DNA from: Spongiactinospora rosea
GTDB lineage: Bacteria > Actinomycetota > Actinomycetes > Streptosporangiales > Streptosporangiaceae
Assembly (NCBI RefSeq): GCF_003315795.1
Contig: NZ_QMEY01000027.1
Coordinates: 60,423 to 124,422 of the forward strand
Length of the DNA: 64,000 nucleotides
Direction of reading: 5' to 3'
The notes below the pieces were generated by a model. The model ran no database searches. It was not told the origin of the DNA and saw only the letters and a list, made by a program, of their open reading frames with translations. Positions 24,001 through 33,371 of the stretch are shown in pieces. A program made the translations under genes and the position numbers. Each line of letters opens with the position of its first letter. The stretch's first letter is position 1.

Positions 24001-25265
24001 CGGCGCTCCTCGGACACGAAGAACCAGCTCTCGAACACGTCCCCGCCCGCGCCGCTGCCCGACGTCCACGGCCCGATCCCGGACGGCGGCAGCACGCACC
24101 CGTCACCGGTGTCCAGGTCGGCGTCGGTCTCCTCGGCGTCGGCGGTGGGCCCCGGCCAGGCGTCCGGGGTGCCGGAACGCGGGCGGATGAACGGCACCTT
24201 GCCGCCCACGTTGGTGCCGTCCACCGGGCGGCAGCACTGGTCCAGGATGAACGCCGTGCGCACCGTGACCAGCACCCGGTCCCCGTCCTGTAACGTCTCG
24301 CGGGTGGTCTGCCGGTACCGGAACCGCCGGGTGTACTCCCCGCCGTCCGGTTCCTCGAAGGTCCCGCCCATGTACCAGGTGTCCGCGCTGCGGCCCGCGC
24401 CGCCCTCGATCACCTGGATCTCCACGACGCCGGGCTTGAGCGTGTCCACCCGCACGTCGTCGGAGAACCGCACGACCAGCCCGCCGGTCTGCTTCTGCGT
24501 GCCGAGCAGTTCCTTGACCTCGCTGACGGTGTAGGTGTGGCCGTGCCGCCAGTTCACGCCGGTGATCACGGTCGGCACCCGCCTGCCGAACGGCCTGCGG
24601 ACGTTCTGGTGGATCTGCCGCGCGCGCACCGGCCGGTGCCGGTTCACGTCGTCGATCCTGGCCAGCCACAGGACCTTGTGGTCGCAGCGGGAGCAGCAGG
24701 TCTCGCAGCGCTCGTCCTTGGGCGGCTCGCGGGTGGTGACCCGCACGACGTAGCTCTCCTCGGTGTAGCCGAACTCGCAGTCGGAGGTGTCGGCGCAACT
24801 GGAGTTGAAGACGGTCCGGGTCGGCTCGACGGCCCGCTCGGCGTACTCGACGCCGATCCACACCGGCCTGCCCTCGGACCGCTCCTCCTCCGGCAGCGCC
24901 TCCCACAGGTCCACCGCGCAGCTTCCCGGCACGACCACCTCGTGGCCGTCGCAGTCCACGCCCAGCCCGGACGTCAGGCGCACCTTCGCCCTGCGCGGCC
25001 CGCCCGCCACCTCTTCGGTCTCCGCCGCCTCGGTGGGGGCGTCGTGCGCCGGAACCGGCTCCACGTACAGCCCGCACACCACGCCGTAGCCGAGCAGGCA
25101 GCGCATCCGCAGCTTCAGCTTCTCGCGGAAGTACTCCTGCTCGCGCTGGAAGTCGCGGGCGGTGAGCGTCTGGCCGTGGAAGTACCGCAGCCGGCGGAAC
25201 GGGGACTCCTCGAAGTCCCCGCGCTCCGGGGGCTGCTCGGCGGGCCGTGTCGATATCTCGGTCAT
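23997..25265 (-). CDS. eCIS 'GQ-LT' protein 1
   Basis: 422 aa from ATG 25265. The N-terminal domain has the least diverged form of the shared pattern: RLRYFHGQTLTARDFQREQEYFREKLKLRMRCLLGYGVVCGLYV, then TSGLGVDCDGHEVVV. A Cys cluster CETCCSRCDHK follows near residue 205, as in putative metal-binding loops, and the C-terminal half is beta-rich. Proteins of this type are regular members of actinobacterial and related eCIS clusters between the gpI-like gene and the ATPase. Its function is not established; a baseplate-proximal spike or fibre base is likely. 13 bp separate it from the gene upstream. Confidence 0.7.
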   Translation of the reverse strand: MTEISTRPAEQPPERGDFEESPFRRLRYFHGQTLTARDFQREQEYFREKLKLRMRCLLGYGVVCGLYVEPVPAHDAPTEAAETEEVAGGPRRAKVRLTSGLGVDCDGHEVVVPGSCAVDLWEALPEEERSEGRPVWIGVEYAERAVEPTRTVFNSSCADTSDCEFGYTEESYVVRVTTREPPKDERCETCCSRCDHKVLWLARIDDVNRHRPVRARQIHQNVRRPFGRRVPTVITGVNWRHGHTYTVSEVKELLGTQKQTGGLVVRFSDDVRVDTLKPGVVEIQVIEGGAGRSADTWYMGGTFEEPDGGEYTRRFRYRQTTRETLQDGDRVLVTVRTAFILDQCCRPVDGTNVGGKVPFIRPRSGTPDAWPGPTADAEETDADLDTGDGCVLPPSGIGPWTSGSGAGGDVFESWFFVSEERR

Positions 25266-25278
25266 CTGTTCCGTCCTC

Positions 25279-27204
25279 TCAGGACACTCGCGTGTGGACC
25301 CCGACCGCGGACACCACGCCCACGTCCACCCCGTGGCGGGCGCCTCGCGGCCCTGGCCTCAGTACTCCGTCGTGGTTCAGCCGCACGGACCCGAGCACCG
25401 GCGGCGGGAGCGGGGCGAACGCGGTGTCCACCCCGACCGCCGAGCGCGCGCCGACCACGAACCCCGTTCCTCCGATGCGGACCGTCCCGCTGGTGTGCGC
25501 GGGCGCCTGCCGCCGTACCAGCCGCCGCAGCGCCTTCTCGTCGGCGGTGCCGCCGGGCAGCAGGACGCGGAACCGGTGGGCGTGCTCGGCGAGCGGGTCG
25601 GTGTCCGGGTCGCCGAACGCCCGCAGCGGCGCGGCCCCCAGCCCCGATCCGCCCAGCCGGAACCGGCTCGCCGAGCGGCCGAAAAGCCGCACCGAACCGA
25701 GTCCCCGCGCCCCCGTGGGCCCCGCGATGGCCCGTACCTGGGCCCAGTGGCGGTCATCGGCCAGTTCGTCGATGACCGGCGCGGCGCCGAAGACGATGCG
25801 GATCGCCTCCGACAGCGCCCACGGCGTGCCGCGCCGCCGGTACAGCTCCGGGGCGCGGGCGATCAGCTCGCGCCGGGTGGCCGCGTCCCAGCCCGCCTCG
25901 AACGACAGGCCGAGCAGCCCGGCCAGCCACGGCAGCGCCGCGTCCGGGACTCCGGCCGGGTCGAGCAAGGCCGGGTACCGCTCGATGACCTTGTCGATCT
26001 CGTCCAGCGTGGCGTCGAACAGCGACAGGAACCGCTCGGTGAAGTCGTCGGCGGCCGGGTCCTGCCGGAACGCGGCGGGCAGCAGGTCCGCGCTGGTCGC
26101 GCGGGGGAAGTCCAGCCGGACGCGGCGCAGCGCCGGGGTGGCCAGGGTGTCGCCGGACAGGCGGACCCGGGCGGTGAGGTACCGGCCGGGCGGCTGGTCG
26201 ATCAGGAGGTCGGTGACGCCGGGCGGGGCGGTCTGCCAGTCGGTGTCGGCGTACTTGCCGTCCTCGGACACGACCACCGCGACCGACACCGCCGTGCCGG
26301 GCGGCACGTCGGCCGACACCCGCACCCGGTGCCAGCGGCAGCGGGAGATCCCGCTGTCGATCGGCTCGGTGGTGAACTCGCCCTCGGGCACGTACGGGCC
26401 GGGGCCGGGCGGCGGCTCCGGGCGCGGTTCGCCGCACCAGTCGTAGCAGGAGGTGACCTCGCCGTCGGGACCCTGCTCGCGCAGGCAGAAGCCGTCCTCG
26501 CCGGCCGCCACCAGCGTGCTCGGCGGCAGCGCCGCCGCCAACTCCGCCAGGGTGGCCTCGGCGAACCGGCCGTCCGGGCCGCCCCGGTGGATGCGCAGGA
26601 TGCCGTGGTGCTCGGTGAGCAGCCAGATCGCCCGGCCGGGTCCGGTGCGCAGCCCGATGATCCGGCCGCGGACGCCGGTCTCGACGCCGCCGCAGGGCCG
26701 CCCGTCCGGCCCGTACCACGACAGCCCGGTACGCCCCTCCCGCGACACCAGCACCCGCCCGTGCGGCGCGAGCGCGACCAGCTCCGCGCCCGGCACGTCG
26801 ATCACCGCGACGAGCCGGTCACCCTCGTTGCGCCACACCAGGACCTGTCCGGAGTCGGCCACCGCCACCCGGTGCCCACGGGACGCGACCGCCACCGGCT
26901 CGCGCAGCAGCCCGGGATCGCAGCGCCACAGCGGACGCCAGCCCGCCGAGCACGCGTCCCGGTACAGCAGCCGGTCCCCGGCGAGCAGGTACCACGCGCC
27001 CGCCCGGCACCCGGGCGCGAGCCGGGGGCCGGGGAACCACGGCAGCAGTTGTTCCCGGGTCGGCCCCTCCGGGGACGGCCCGGCCAGGGCCAGGCGGACG
27101 CCCGCCGGATCGGCGAACCCGACCACGCCGTCCCATCCGGCCTCGTCCCACCCGACCACGTCGTCGAGCAGCCGGAACGTCGCGGCGGCCGGGGCGCACG
27201 TCAT
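25279..27204 (-). CDS. gpI-like baseplate protein with N-terminal beta-propeller
   Basis: 641 aa from ATG 27204. Residues 1-~300 contain propeller-like blades (GHRVAVADSGQVLVWRNEGDRLVAV; GPGRAIWLLTEHHGILRIHRG), then a beta domain. Residues ~385-480 are the phage tail protein I signature: LPAAFRQDPAADDFTERFLSLFDATLDEIDKVIERYPALLDP...LPWLAGLLGLSFEAGWDAATRRELIARAPELYRRRGT. This places it as a wedge component next to the gpJ-like proteins encoded directly upstream. A fused propeller is more elaborate than phage gpI and could decorate the baseplate. It overlaps the upstream gene by ATGA. Confidence 0.82.
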   Translation of the reverse strand: MTCAPAAATFRLLDDVVGWDEAGWDGVVGFADPAGVRLALAGPSPEGPTREQLLPWFPGPRLAPGCRAGAWYLLAGDRLLYRDACSAGWRPLWRCDPGLLREPVAVASRGHRVAVADSGQVLVWRNEGDRLVAVIDVPGAELVALAPHGRVLVSREGRTGLSWYGPDGRPCGGVETGVRGRIIGLRTGPGRAIWLLTEHHGILRIHRGGPDGRFAEATLAELAAALPPSTLVAAGEDGFCLREQGPDGEVTSCYDWCGEPRPEPPPGPGPYVPEGEFTTEPIDSGISRCRWHRVRVSADVPPGTAVSVAVVVSEDGKYADTDWQTAPPGVTDLLIDQPPGRYLTARVRLSGDTLATPALRRVRLDFPRATSADLLPAAFRQDPAADDFTERFLSLFDATLDEIDKVIERYPALLDPAGVPDAALPWLAGLLGLSFEAGWDAATRRELIARAPELYRRRGTPWALSEAIRIVFGAAPVIDELADDRHWAQVRAIAGPTGARGLGSVRLFGRSASRFRLGGSGLGAAPLRAFGDPDTDPLAEHAHRFRVLLPGGTADEKALRRLVRRQAPAHTSGTVRIGGTGFVVGARSAVGVDTAFAPLPPPVLGSVRLNHDGVLRPGPRGARHGVDVGVVSAVGVHTRVS

Positions 27205-29234
27205 GATTCCTCCACGGGGATCAGCAGCGGGCGTTCCGGCCAGATCAGGTCGTCGGCCGGGATCGCGTGGTCCGTGCAGGGCGGCAGCCGCAGGCCGTCC
27301 ACGGTGAGCGCGAGCCCGGACACCGCGCGCACGCCATCGACGGCCAGCAGGCGGCGGACCAGCGGCGTGTGCCGTACCGCGCCGCCGAACGGCCAGCCGC
27401 CGCCGTCCTCTCCGCCGCGCAGCGGGTCGAGGTGGCCGGTGACGGCGTCGGCGGCCCTGGCCAGTACGGCGGCCCGGTCCTGATCGGGGTCGAGCACGAC
27501 CCGCGCCTCCACGGCCACCCGCCGGTAGGCGACCGGCCCGGTGACCACGGTGACCCCTGCGGGCGCGACCTCGCGGGACAGGAAGTCCGCCACCGCCCGC
27601 AACGTGGCCGCGTCCGCCACCGGCGGCTCATCCGTGACCAAGAGGCGCGGTACGACGAGGACGCCGACCACGCCGGGGATGGGCTTGCCGCGGAAGTCCG
27701 GGTGCAGGCCGGGGACGCCGTGCGCGCGGGCCACCGAGGCGCCGGGCGCGCGGACGGCCAGCAGGCCGTAGTCGGCCGGGGCCACGGCACGGCCCCGGGA
27801 GCGCAGTTCGCCGACCCCGCGCCGGATCACCTCGGCGTCCGGTTCGGCGTCGGTCCCGCCGGTGGCCGGGAACGGGTTGTTCACGCCGGTGACGAACGGC
27901 AGCGCGGTGACCACGCCGTTGACCGCCCCGGACGGCACCGCGCCCGCCCGGCCGCCGCCCACGCGGTACCGCACGGCTCGTACGTTGCGAAAGCCCGGCG
28001 GCACCGCCGCGCCGTTCACGCCGTCGCCGAAGGTGACCTCGCCGGTGGCGTGGTCCACCACGAACACCCGGTCGTCCGGCCCGTACGCGGCCAGGCTGGA
28101 AACCTCCCGCCACCGCGCCACGGAACTCGCGGTGACCCCGAAGAGGTCGCCGCCCGGGTCGTCGTCCACCTCGATCACCACGCTGCCCGCCAGTATCGGC
28201 GTCTGGCTGAGCCGCATCCGGCGGCGGGTGCTCTCCCGCGCGTCCTGGATCGGCTCCAGCGGCTCATCGCGGATCGTGCGGGCCGCCGTGGCCGCGACCA
28301 TGTTCAGCCGCAGCCCGGTGACCAGCGGCGGCGCGGCGGTGAAGACGCCGTGCGCGACCTGGAGCCGCAGCCAGCGCAGCACCGGGCCCGGCCGGGCGGA
28401 CGGCGGCGCGCCCGGCGCCCAGCCGCGCGGCACCCGAAGCTCGACCGTCCCCGAGGCGCGCAGCCCGCCGGTCTCGTCCCGCAGCACCTCGGCGGGGCGG
28501 AACCGGCCGCCGTCCAGCACGTCCCAGCGCAGCAGCGGGCGCGGGGCGGTGGGCGGCGGGGTGAGCCCGCCGGCGGCGGCGGGTGCGGGCGGCACGGCGG
28601 CCAGCACGAACCCGAGCGACAGCGAAGGGAACGGGTTCGCGGCCCCGGCGAGGCCGATCCACAGCGCGTCGCCGGGCCGGGGGTCCGCGCCGAACGGCGG
28701 GAACGGGCGGCCGGGGCCGTTCGGTCCCAGCGGGAGGGAGGCCAGCCCGCCCGCCCGCTGCACGGCCATCGCGCCGATCGTGGCGGGCGTGGCGTACAGG
28801 TCCCGGTCGGTCTCGTAGATGATCTGCCCGCCGGTCCCGGACGCGGCGGCCTGGAACCCGGCGGGGACGAGGACCGACGCGCCGTCCGGCGGCGTCACGG
28901 TGAACTCCAGCAGCGCCGCCGCCGCGGTGGCCGGTCGCCGTCGCACCCCGGCGGTGCCGAGGTGTTCGGCCAGCACCTTCTCCGGCAGCCGGTTGACCCG
29001 GGCGAGCACGGGTTCGGCCTGGGTGCCGAACAGCCGCACCAGCGCGACCCCGGCGTCCTGCCGGTCGGGGTCGGTCCAGTCGGGGGTGTATCCGGGGATG
29101 CGGTCGCGCACGGCGGCGCGGACCGCCTCCCGCGTCGCCTCCACGAGTTCCGGCTGAACCCCGGACGGCCCCGGCCCAGGGACGATGCGCCCCTCTTCGT
29201 CCGAGTCCCGCGCCCACCACACGTCGCCGGTCAT
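27201..29234 (-). CDS. Baseplate J-like protein 2 (Pvc12-like)
   Basis: 677 aa from ATG 29234. The N-terminus (REAVRAAVRDRIPGYTPDWTDPDRQDAGVALVRLFGTQAEPVLARVNRLPEK) is the gpJ/Pvc12 helical start. The beta-rich middle contains FGDGVNGAAVPPGFRNVRAVRYRVGGGRAGAVPSGAVN, and the C-terminal part has the J-like 'sRgraVAPaDY..La......Va.a.....' stretch. It forms baseplate wedges with the other gpJ-like protein. ATGA overlaps on both sides. Confidence 0.88.
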   Translation of the reverse strand: MTGDVWWARDSDEEGRIVPGPGPSGVQPELVEATREAVRAAVRDRIPGYTPDWTDPDRQDAGVALVRLFGTQAEPVLARVNRLPEKVLAEHLGTAGVRRRPATAAAALLEFTVTPPDGASVLVPAGFQAAASGTGGQIIYETDRDLYATPATIGAMAVQRAGGLASLPLGPNGPGRPFPPFGADPRPGDALWIGLAGAANPFPSLSLGFVLAAVPPAPAAAGGLTPPPTAPRPLLRWDVLDGGRFRPAEVLRDETGGLRASGTVELRVPRGWAPGAPPSARPGPVLRWLRLQVAHGVFTAAPPLVTGLRLNMVAATAARTIRDEPLEPIQDARESTRRRMRLSQTPILAGSVVIEVDDDPGGDLFGVTASSVARWREVSSLAAYGPDDRVFVVDHATGEVTFGDGVNGAAVPPGFRNVRAVRYRVGGGRAGAVPSGAVNGVVTALPFVTGVNNPFPATGGTDAEPDAEVIRRGVGELRSRGRAVAPADYGLLAVRAPGASVARAHGVPGLHPDFRGKPIPGVVGVLVVPRLLVTDEPPVADAATLRAVADFLSREVAPAGVTVVTGPVAYRRVAVEARVVLDPDQDRAAVLARAADAVTGHLDPLRGGEDGGGWPFGGAVRHTPLVRRLLAVDGVRAVSGLALTVDGLRLPPCTDHAIPADDLIWPERPLLIPVEES

Positions 29235-31129
29235 GTCAGGCCCTCCCTCTGGTCCGCGGCGGGCACGATCCGTGTGCGGATCTCCCGCGCGACGGGAAGT
29301 TCACCGGGCCGCAGGGCCTGGTCGCCGCAGGCGTCGGCGGGGTCCGCGCCGTCCAGGCCGATGGCCACGCCCGCGACGTCCGCGAGGTCGCCCAGGGCCC
29401 GCTGCGCGGCCCGCAGCAGCGCGGACGGCCGCAGCGCCGCCCCGAACGGCCAGCCGGTCCCGTCGTCGCCGCCCGCCAGCGGGTCCAGGTACCGGCGCAG
29501 CGCGTCGGCGGCCAGCGCCGACACCCGCGCCCGGTCGGCCGGACGCCCGGACAGATCGACGCGCAGTCGTACCTCCCGGTACGCCGGGCCGCGCACGAAC
29601 ACCTCGGCGGTCAGCAGCCGCGCGCCCGCCAGCCGGTCGGCGACCTCGCACAGCAGGCCCGGATCGGGCCGCGGCGCGAGCACGCCACCGGGCACGGCGG
29701 GCACCACATGGACGCTCACCGCGCCGGGCACCCGCGCGCACGGGAAGCCCGGGTGCTCGCCGACCGACGCGTACGCCCGCCCGACCGCCACCCCCGGGGT
29801 CGTCACGGCCAGCGTGACGTGGTCCTCGGCGGTGACCGCCCGGGTCACCTCGCCCAGCGTGCCCGCCGCGCGCTCCCGCGCCTGCGCCACGGTCTCCGGG
29901 TCCGCGCCGCCCTCGGCCTGGACCAGGTTCGCGCCGCGCACCGCGACGGGATCGGCGACCGGCAGCCAGTTCCCGGTGAGCCCGCCGTTCCCGGCCCGGC
30001 CGCCGCCCAGGTCGTACTCCACCCGCACGTCCTCGCTGCGACGCGGCACCCGCCCGGTGAGCCCGTCGCCGAACACCAGCGCCCCGTCCGCCCGGTCGAG
30101 CAGGAACACCCGGTCGCGGGAGCCGCCGAAGGCGAAGTCCGCCACCGCGTTCCACCGCTCACCGCCCAGATCGAGGGTCGCGCCGAGCAGCAGGCCCGCC
30201 GCCTCCGGCAGGGTCAGCCGCTGGCCGGGCAGCTTCAGCCAGTGGTCGATCTGGCCGGACAGTTCGGCACCGGTCGCGACGCGCCGTTCCAGGTGCCGGG
30301 CGGCCGACACGTTGACCGCGAGCCGCAGCAGCCGGGGCGGCGCGGCGTACGTCGCCGCGCGCGTGGACACCAGCACGCCGCAGTCGTCGGTGGACCAGCC
30401 CTCCGGGAGCAGCAGCCGGACCACGCCGGACCGCCGCAGCCCGCCGGTGCCGTCCTCGACCCGCGCGAACGCCCCCGAGACGTCGGTCCCCGGCCGGAAC
30501 CACGACCAGGTCAGCTCGGCGGGCGGGCGCACGTCCCGGACCGCGCGCGGCGACCAGGACGGCGGCACCGGCGAGTCCAGCTCCACCAGCAGCGACAGCG
30601 CGCCCGGCGCCGGGTGCCCGCCGGCGAGCGGCAGCGTGAACCGCGCCGAGGCCGCCGAACCGTCGCCCGCCAGCAGCGCGACCCCGCGCCGGGCGAGCAG
30701 GTCGGCACTGCGGTCGCGGTCGGTGTGCACCGCCACGTCGCCGCGCAGCGGGAACACCGCCACATCGCCGTCGAGGGTGAACCTGATCCGGCCCGCCGGA
30801 TCGCGGGACATGACGGTCCCCGACGGCACGAACACCGGGCCGGGCCCGTCGGCGGTCAGGTGCAGCACGGTCGCCGCCGGGCGCGCGGGCCGCGGCGGGT
30901 CCAGGCCGAGCAGGTTCAAGATCGCCACGACGAGTTCGTCGGGCACCTGGTCCAGCCAGTACAGCCGCTGTTCCAGCAGGTAGGCGAACAGTTCGAGGAG
31001 CGTGACGCCCGGGTCGGCGGGCGCGTGCAGCGTCCACGCGCCGCCCGACTCGGCCGGGATGCGGCGGCGGATCGCCGCCATCATGTCGGCCCAGGTCAGG
31101 TCGTCCAGCTTGGGCGCGGGCAGGCTCAT
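29231..31129 (-). CDS. Baseplate J-like protein 1 (Pvc11-like)
   Basis: 632 aa from ATG 31129. It starts with the usual PxLDDLTWADMMAAIRRRIP...HAPADPGVTLLELFAYLLEQRLYWLDQVPDE of eCIS wedge proteins. FGDGLTGRVPRRSEDVRVEYDLGGGRAGNGGL and a TRAVTAEDHVTLAVTTPGVAVGRA segment are J-like. It is the main wedge component between gp25 and the second gpJ-like protein. Start and stop overlap neighbours by 4 bp. Confidence 0.9.
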   Translation of the reverse strand: MSLPAPKLDDLTWADMMAAIRRRIPAESGGAWTLHAPADPGVTLLELFAYLLEQRLYWLDQVPDELVVAILNLLGLDPPRPARPAATVLHLTADGPGPVFVPSGTVMSRDPAGRIRFTLDGDVAVFPLRGDVAVHTDRDRSADLLARRGVALLAGDGSAASARFTLPLAGGHPAPGALSLLVELDSPVPPSWSPRAVRDVRPPAELTWSWFRPGTDVSGAFARVEDGTGGLRRSGVVRLLLPEGWSTDDCGVLVSTRAATYAAPPRLLRLAVNVSAARHLERRVATGAELSGQIDHWLKLPGQRLTLPEAAGLLLGATLDLGGERWNAVADFAFGGSRDRVFLLDRADGALVFGDGLTGRVPRRSEDVRVEYDLGGGRAGNGGLTGNWLPVADPVAVRGANLVQAEGGADPETVAQARERAAGTLGEVTRAVTAEDHVTLAVTTPGVAVGRAYASVGEHPGFPCARVPGAVSVHVVPAVPGGVLAPRPDPGLLCEVADRLAGARLLTAEVFVRGPAYREVRLRVDLSGRPADRARVSALAADALRRYLDPLAGGDDGTGWPFGAALRPSALLRAAQRALGDLADVAGVAIGLDGADPADACGDQALRPGELPVAREIRTRIVPAADQREGLT

Positions 31130-31530
31130 CGCTCGCCCCCCGTCAGCCCCAGGTAGAACGGGAACACCAGGTTGGCCTTGGTGTTGGTGCGCCTGATCCG
31201 GTACTCGACCGAGACCGTGACCCGCGACTCGTCGGCGGGGTCGGCCTCGGCGCGCACGGCGTCCAGCTCGACCCTCGGCTCGTACGCCCGCACCGCGTCC
31301 GCGATCGACCGCTCCAGGTCGCGCAGGTTCTGCACGCTGCCCGGCGCGAACACCGACTCCTGCGCCCGGGTGCCGAAGTCCGGCCGCATCACCCGCTCGC
31401 CCGTGCCGGTGAGCAGCAGCGCGCGCAGGCAGTGCTCGATGCTCTCCTCACCGGTGGCGTACCCGAGCCGCCCGGCCTCGTCGGGCAGGATCGGGAACCG
31501 CCAGCCGGTACCGAGGAACGGCTCGCTCAT
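31126..31530 (-). CDS. gp25-like baseplate wedge protein
   Basis: 134 aa from ATG 31530. Family hallmarks of gp25/GPW: FLGTGWRFPI at the start, EESIEHCLRALLLTGTGERVMRPDFGTRAQESVFAP in the centre, and a C-terminal TVSVEYRIRRTNTKANLVFPFYL. In T4 and PVC this protein links the hub to the first sheath ring. Length is normal for the family. Confidence 0.93.
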   Translation of the reverse strand: MSEPFLGTGWRFPILPDEAGRLGYATGEESIEHCLRALLLTGTGERVMRPDFGTRAQESVFAPGSVQNLRDLERSIADAVRAYEPRVELDAVRAEADPADESRVTVSVEYRIRRTNTKANLVFPFYLGLTGGER

Positions 31531-32174
31531 TCGACCTTCACTTTCGCCGAAAGGGCGCTGCCCGGCAGGGGCAGCACGGGCGGGCTCGTCGGTGCCCCGG
31601 CCGTGGCGGACGTGTGGGTGTGCGCGTCGAAGGCGGCCTTGAGCGCGTCGCCGAGCACCGCGGCCTGGGTGGCGCCGCCGCCGAGGTCGATGGCGTCCGC
31701 CTCGACGGTGACCTTGCGGGCCTTCAGCCTGATCTCGCCGGTGGCGGTCACGGTCACGTCGCCGCCGTCGGCGGTGGTGATGCGGATCAGCTTGGCGGCG
31801 TCGTCGAACAGCACCTCGTGCCCGGCCTTCGTCCGGATGATCTTCTGGTCCCGCCCGCCGGTGGGTGCCGTGGGCGGTTTGTCCACGCCGTTGTAGAGCC
31901 CGCCGAGCACGATCGGGAAGCGCATGTCCCCGTGGACGAACGCGACCAGCACCTCATCGCCCACCTCCGGGACGAACAGCGACCCGTAGCCGCCGCCCGC
32001 GTACAACTGGCTCACCCGGCACCACTCGGTGACCGTCGAGCCGCCGTCGAACCACGGGAACCGCACCTTGACCCGGCCCTCGTCGTCGCCCTGGTTCTCC
32101 ACGACGAGCGCCTCCACGACGCCGTAGAAGCGGCGGTCGGTACTGCGCGCCCGGGGCGCGGTCCGTGGCATCAC
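31527..32174 (-). CDS. Baseplate spike protein (gpV/gp5 OB-fold)
   Basis: 215 aa. GTG 32174 overlaps the upstream stop; ATG 32171 directly follows, and either may be used. The OB-fold segment is typical: FYGVVEALVVENQGDDEGRVKVRFPWFDGGSTVTEWCRVSQLYAGGGYGSLFVPEVGDEVLVAFVHGDMRFPIVLGGLYNG. It is followed by a beta-helix-like stretch (TTADGGDVTVTATGEIRLKARKVTVEAD) that forms the needle. The C-terminal region is short, so a PAAR tip would come from another protein; none is encoded here. Confidence 0.92.
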   Translation of the reverse strand: MMPRTAPRARSTDRRFYGVVEALVVENQGDDEGRVKVRFPWFDGGSTVTEWCRVSQLYAGGGYGSLFVPEVGDEVLVAFVHGDMRFPIVLGGLYNGVDKPPTAPTGGRDQKIIRTKAGHEVLFDDAAKLIRITTADGGDVTVTATGEIRLKARKVTVEADAIDLGGGATQAAVLGDALKAAFDAHTHTSATAGAPTSPPVLPLPGSALSAKVKVE

Positions 32175-33358
32175 ACGCCTCCCTGGTGGATCCGCCGGCC
32201 GGTGAACGTGGTGAAGAAGCCGCTGCTACCGAGCGTGTGCTCGACGCGCTTGACGAAGTAGGTGCCGGAGAAGCGCCGGCCGAGGCCGAAGATCTCCACG
32301 TTGTCGCCCGGCCGCAGCTCCGGCAGCCCGGCCACCCGGCCGGTCGCGGTGATGAACTCATAAGACCGTTCGCGCAGCAGCGCGATGGCCAGCTCGCGGG
32401 CCTCCTGCCGGCTGGTGACAGGGGCGTCCACCAGCACCTCCTGGCGGCCCCCGGCCGCGCTCTCGGCGGCCTGCGGGCCGCTCTCGCCGTCGGCGGTGTT
32501 CTGCCCGGCGGGCAGGTTCTCGGCGGTCGCGGTGAACGCCAGCTCCTGCTTGGTACGGGGGTCCCAGCCGCGTACGGTCAGCTTGCTGACCTGCTGGGAC
32601 ACGGTCAGGGTGGGGGTGAAGTCGAGCAGGTTGGGCACCAGGCCGGCGGGCAGCGCGGCCGGGCCGGTGGTGAGTCCCGGCTGGTAGGTCAGCCGGAACA
32701 GGCGGATCGGGCGGCCGTCCCTGCCGTCGGTGGGCCGGATGAAGTACAGGGTCTCCTCGCCGGTCTCCGGGTCGGGCAGGATGAAGCAGTCGAAGTCCAG
32801 CCGCTTCGCCCGTTCCATCAGGAAGGCCGCGTCGTCCTGGTTCTTCTGCACCACCAGGTCGTGGACCGGCCCTTCTTGGGTGGTGACGACCCGCAGCCTG
32901 TTGCGCCGGGCGATCCGCTCGGCGATCTGCCAGTCGGCCATCCGGGCGAAGGTCTTGTCCTCTTCCTTGGCCGGTTTGCGGTCCTTGAGGCGCAGCATCC
33001 CGTCCACCCCGCTGATCGAGACGGTCGGTGACGCGCCGTCGGGGAACTTGGGGGCCAGCGTGCTGATCGTGCCGGTCGCGACGGTGAGCAGCTTGTCGGC
33101 GTACCCGAGCCGCACCGACACCCGCGAGCCGAGCCGGAACCGCCGCGAGTCGCTGTGCTTGAACTTCAGGCCGACGTCGTCCCAGTTGTTCAGCTCCAGG
33201 TCGAAACCGGACATCTCATCGATGTCGCGGTGCACCTTGATGTCCAGGATGTCGTTCTTGGTGGTCGGGTCGGCCTCGACGCCCTCGATGAACACCTCGA
33301 ACTCCGGGGCGTACCGGTCGGGGTCGGCGATCTGCGGTTCGGCGGCGGGCAGTGTCAT
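32171..33358 (-). CDS. VgrG/gpD-like hub protein
   Basis: 395 aa from ATG 33358. Phage late control D/VgrG gp27-like fold: YAPEFEVFIEGVEADPTTKNDILDIKVHRDIDEMSGFDLELNNWDD at the N-terminus, GDASPTVSISGVDGMLRLKDR, then the central DDAAFLMERAKRLDFDCFI (the 'fL..LA...g......' motif) and a C-terminal half with LRPGDNVEIFGLGRRFSGTYFVKRVEHTLGSSGFFTTFTGRR. It is split from the gp5-like spike in the next gene, as in other eCIS. Hub trimers connect the inner tube to the spike. Confidence 0.92.
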   Translation of the reverse strand: MTLPAAEPQIADPDRYAPEFEVFIEGVEADPTTKNDILDIKVHRDIDEMSGFDLELNNWDDVGLKFKHSDSRRFRLGSRVSVRLGYADKLLTVATGTISTLAPKFPDGASPTVSISGVDGMLRLKDRKPAKEEDKTFARMADWQIAERIARRNRLRVVTTQEGPVHDLVVQKNQDDAAFLMERAKRLDFDCFILPDPETGEETLYFIRPTDGRDGRPIRLFRLTYQPGLTTGPAALPAGLVPNLLDFTPTLTVSQQVSKLTVRGWDPRTKQELAFTATAENLPAGQNTADGESGPQAAESAAGGRQEVLVDAPVTSRQEARELAIALLRERSYEFITATGRVAGLPELRPGDNVEIFGLGRRFSGTYFVKRVEHTLGSSGFFTTFTGRRIHQGGV

Positions 33359-33371
33359 CGTCTCGCCCCCT

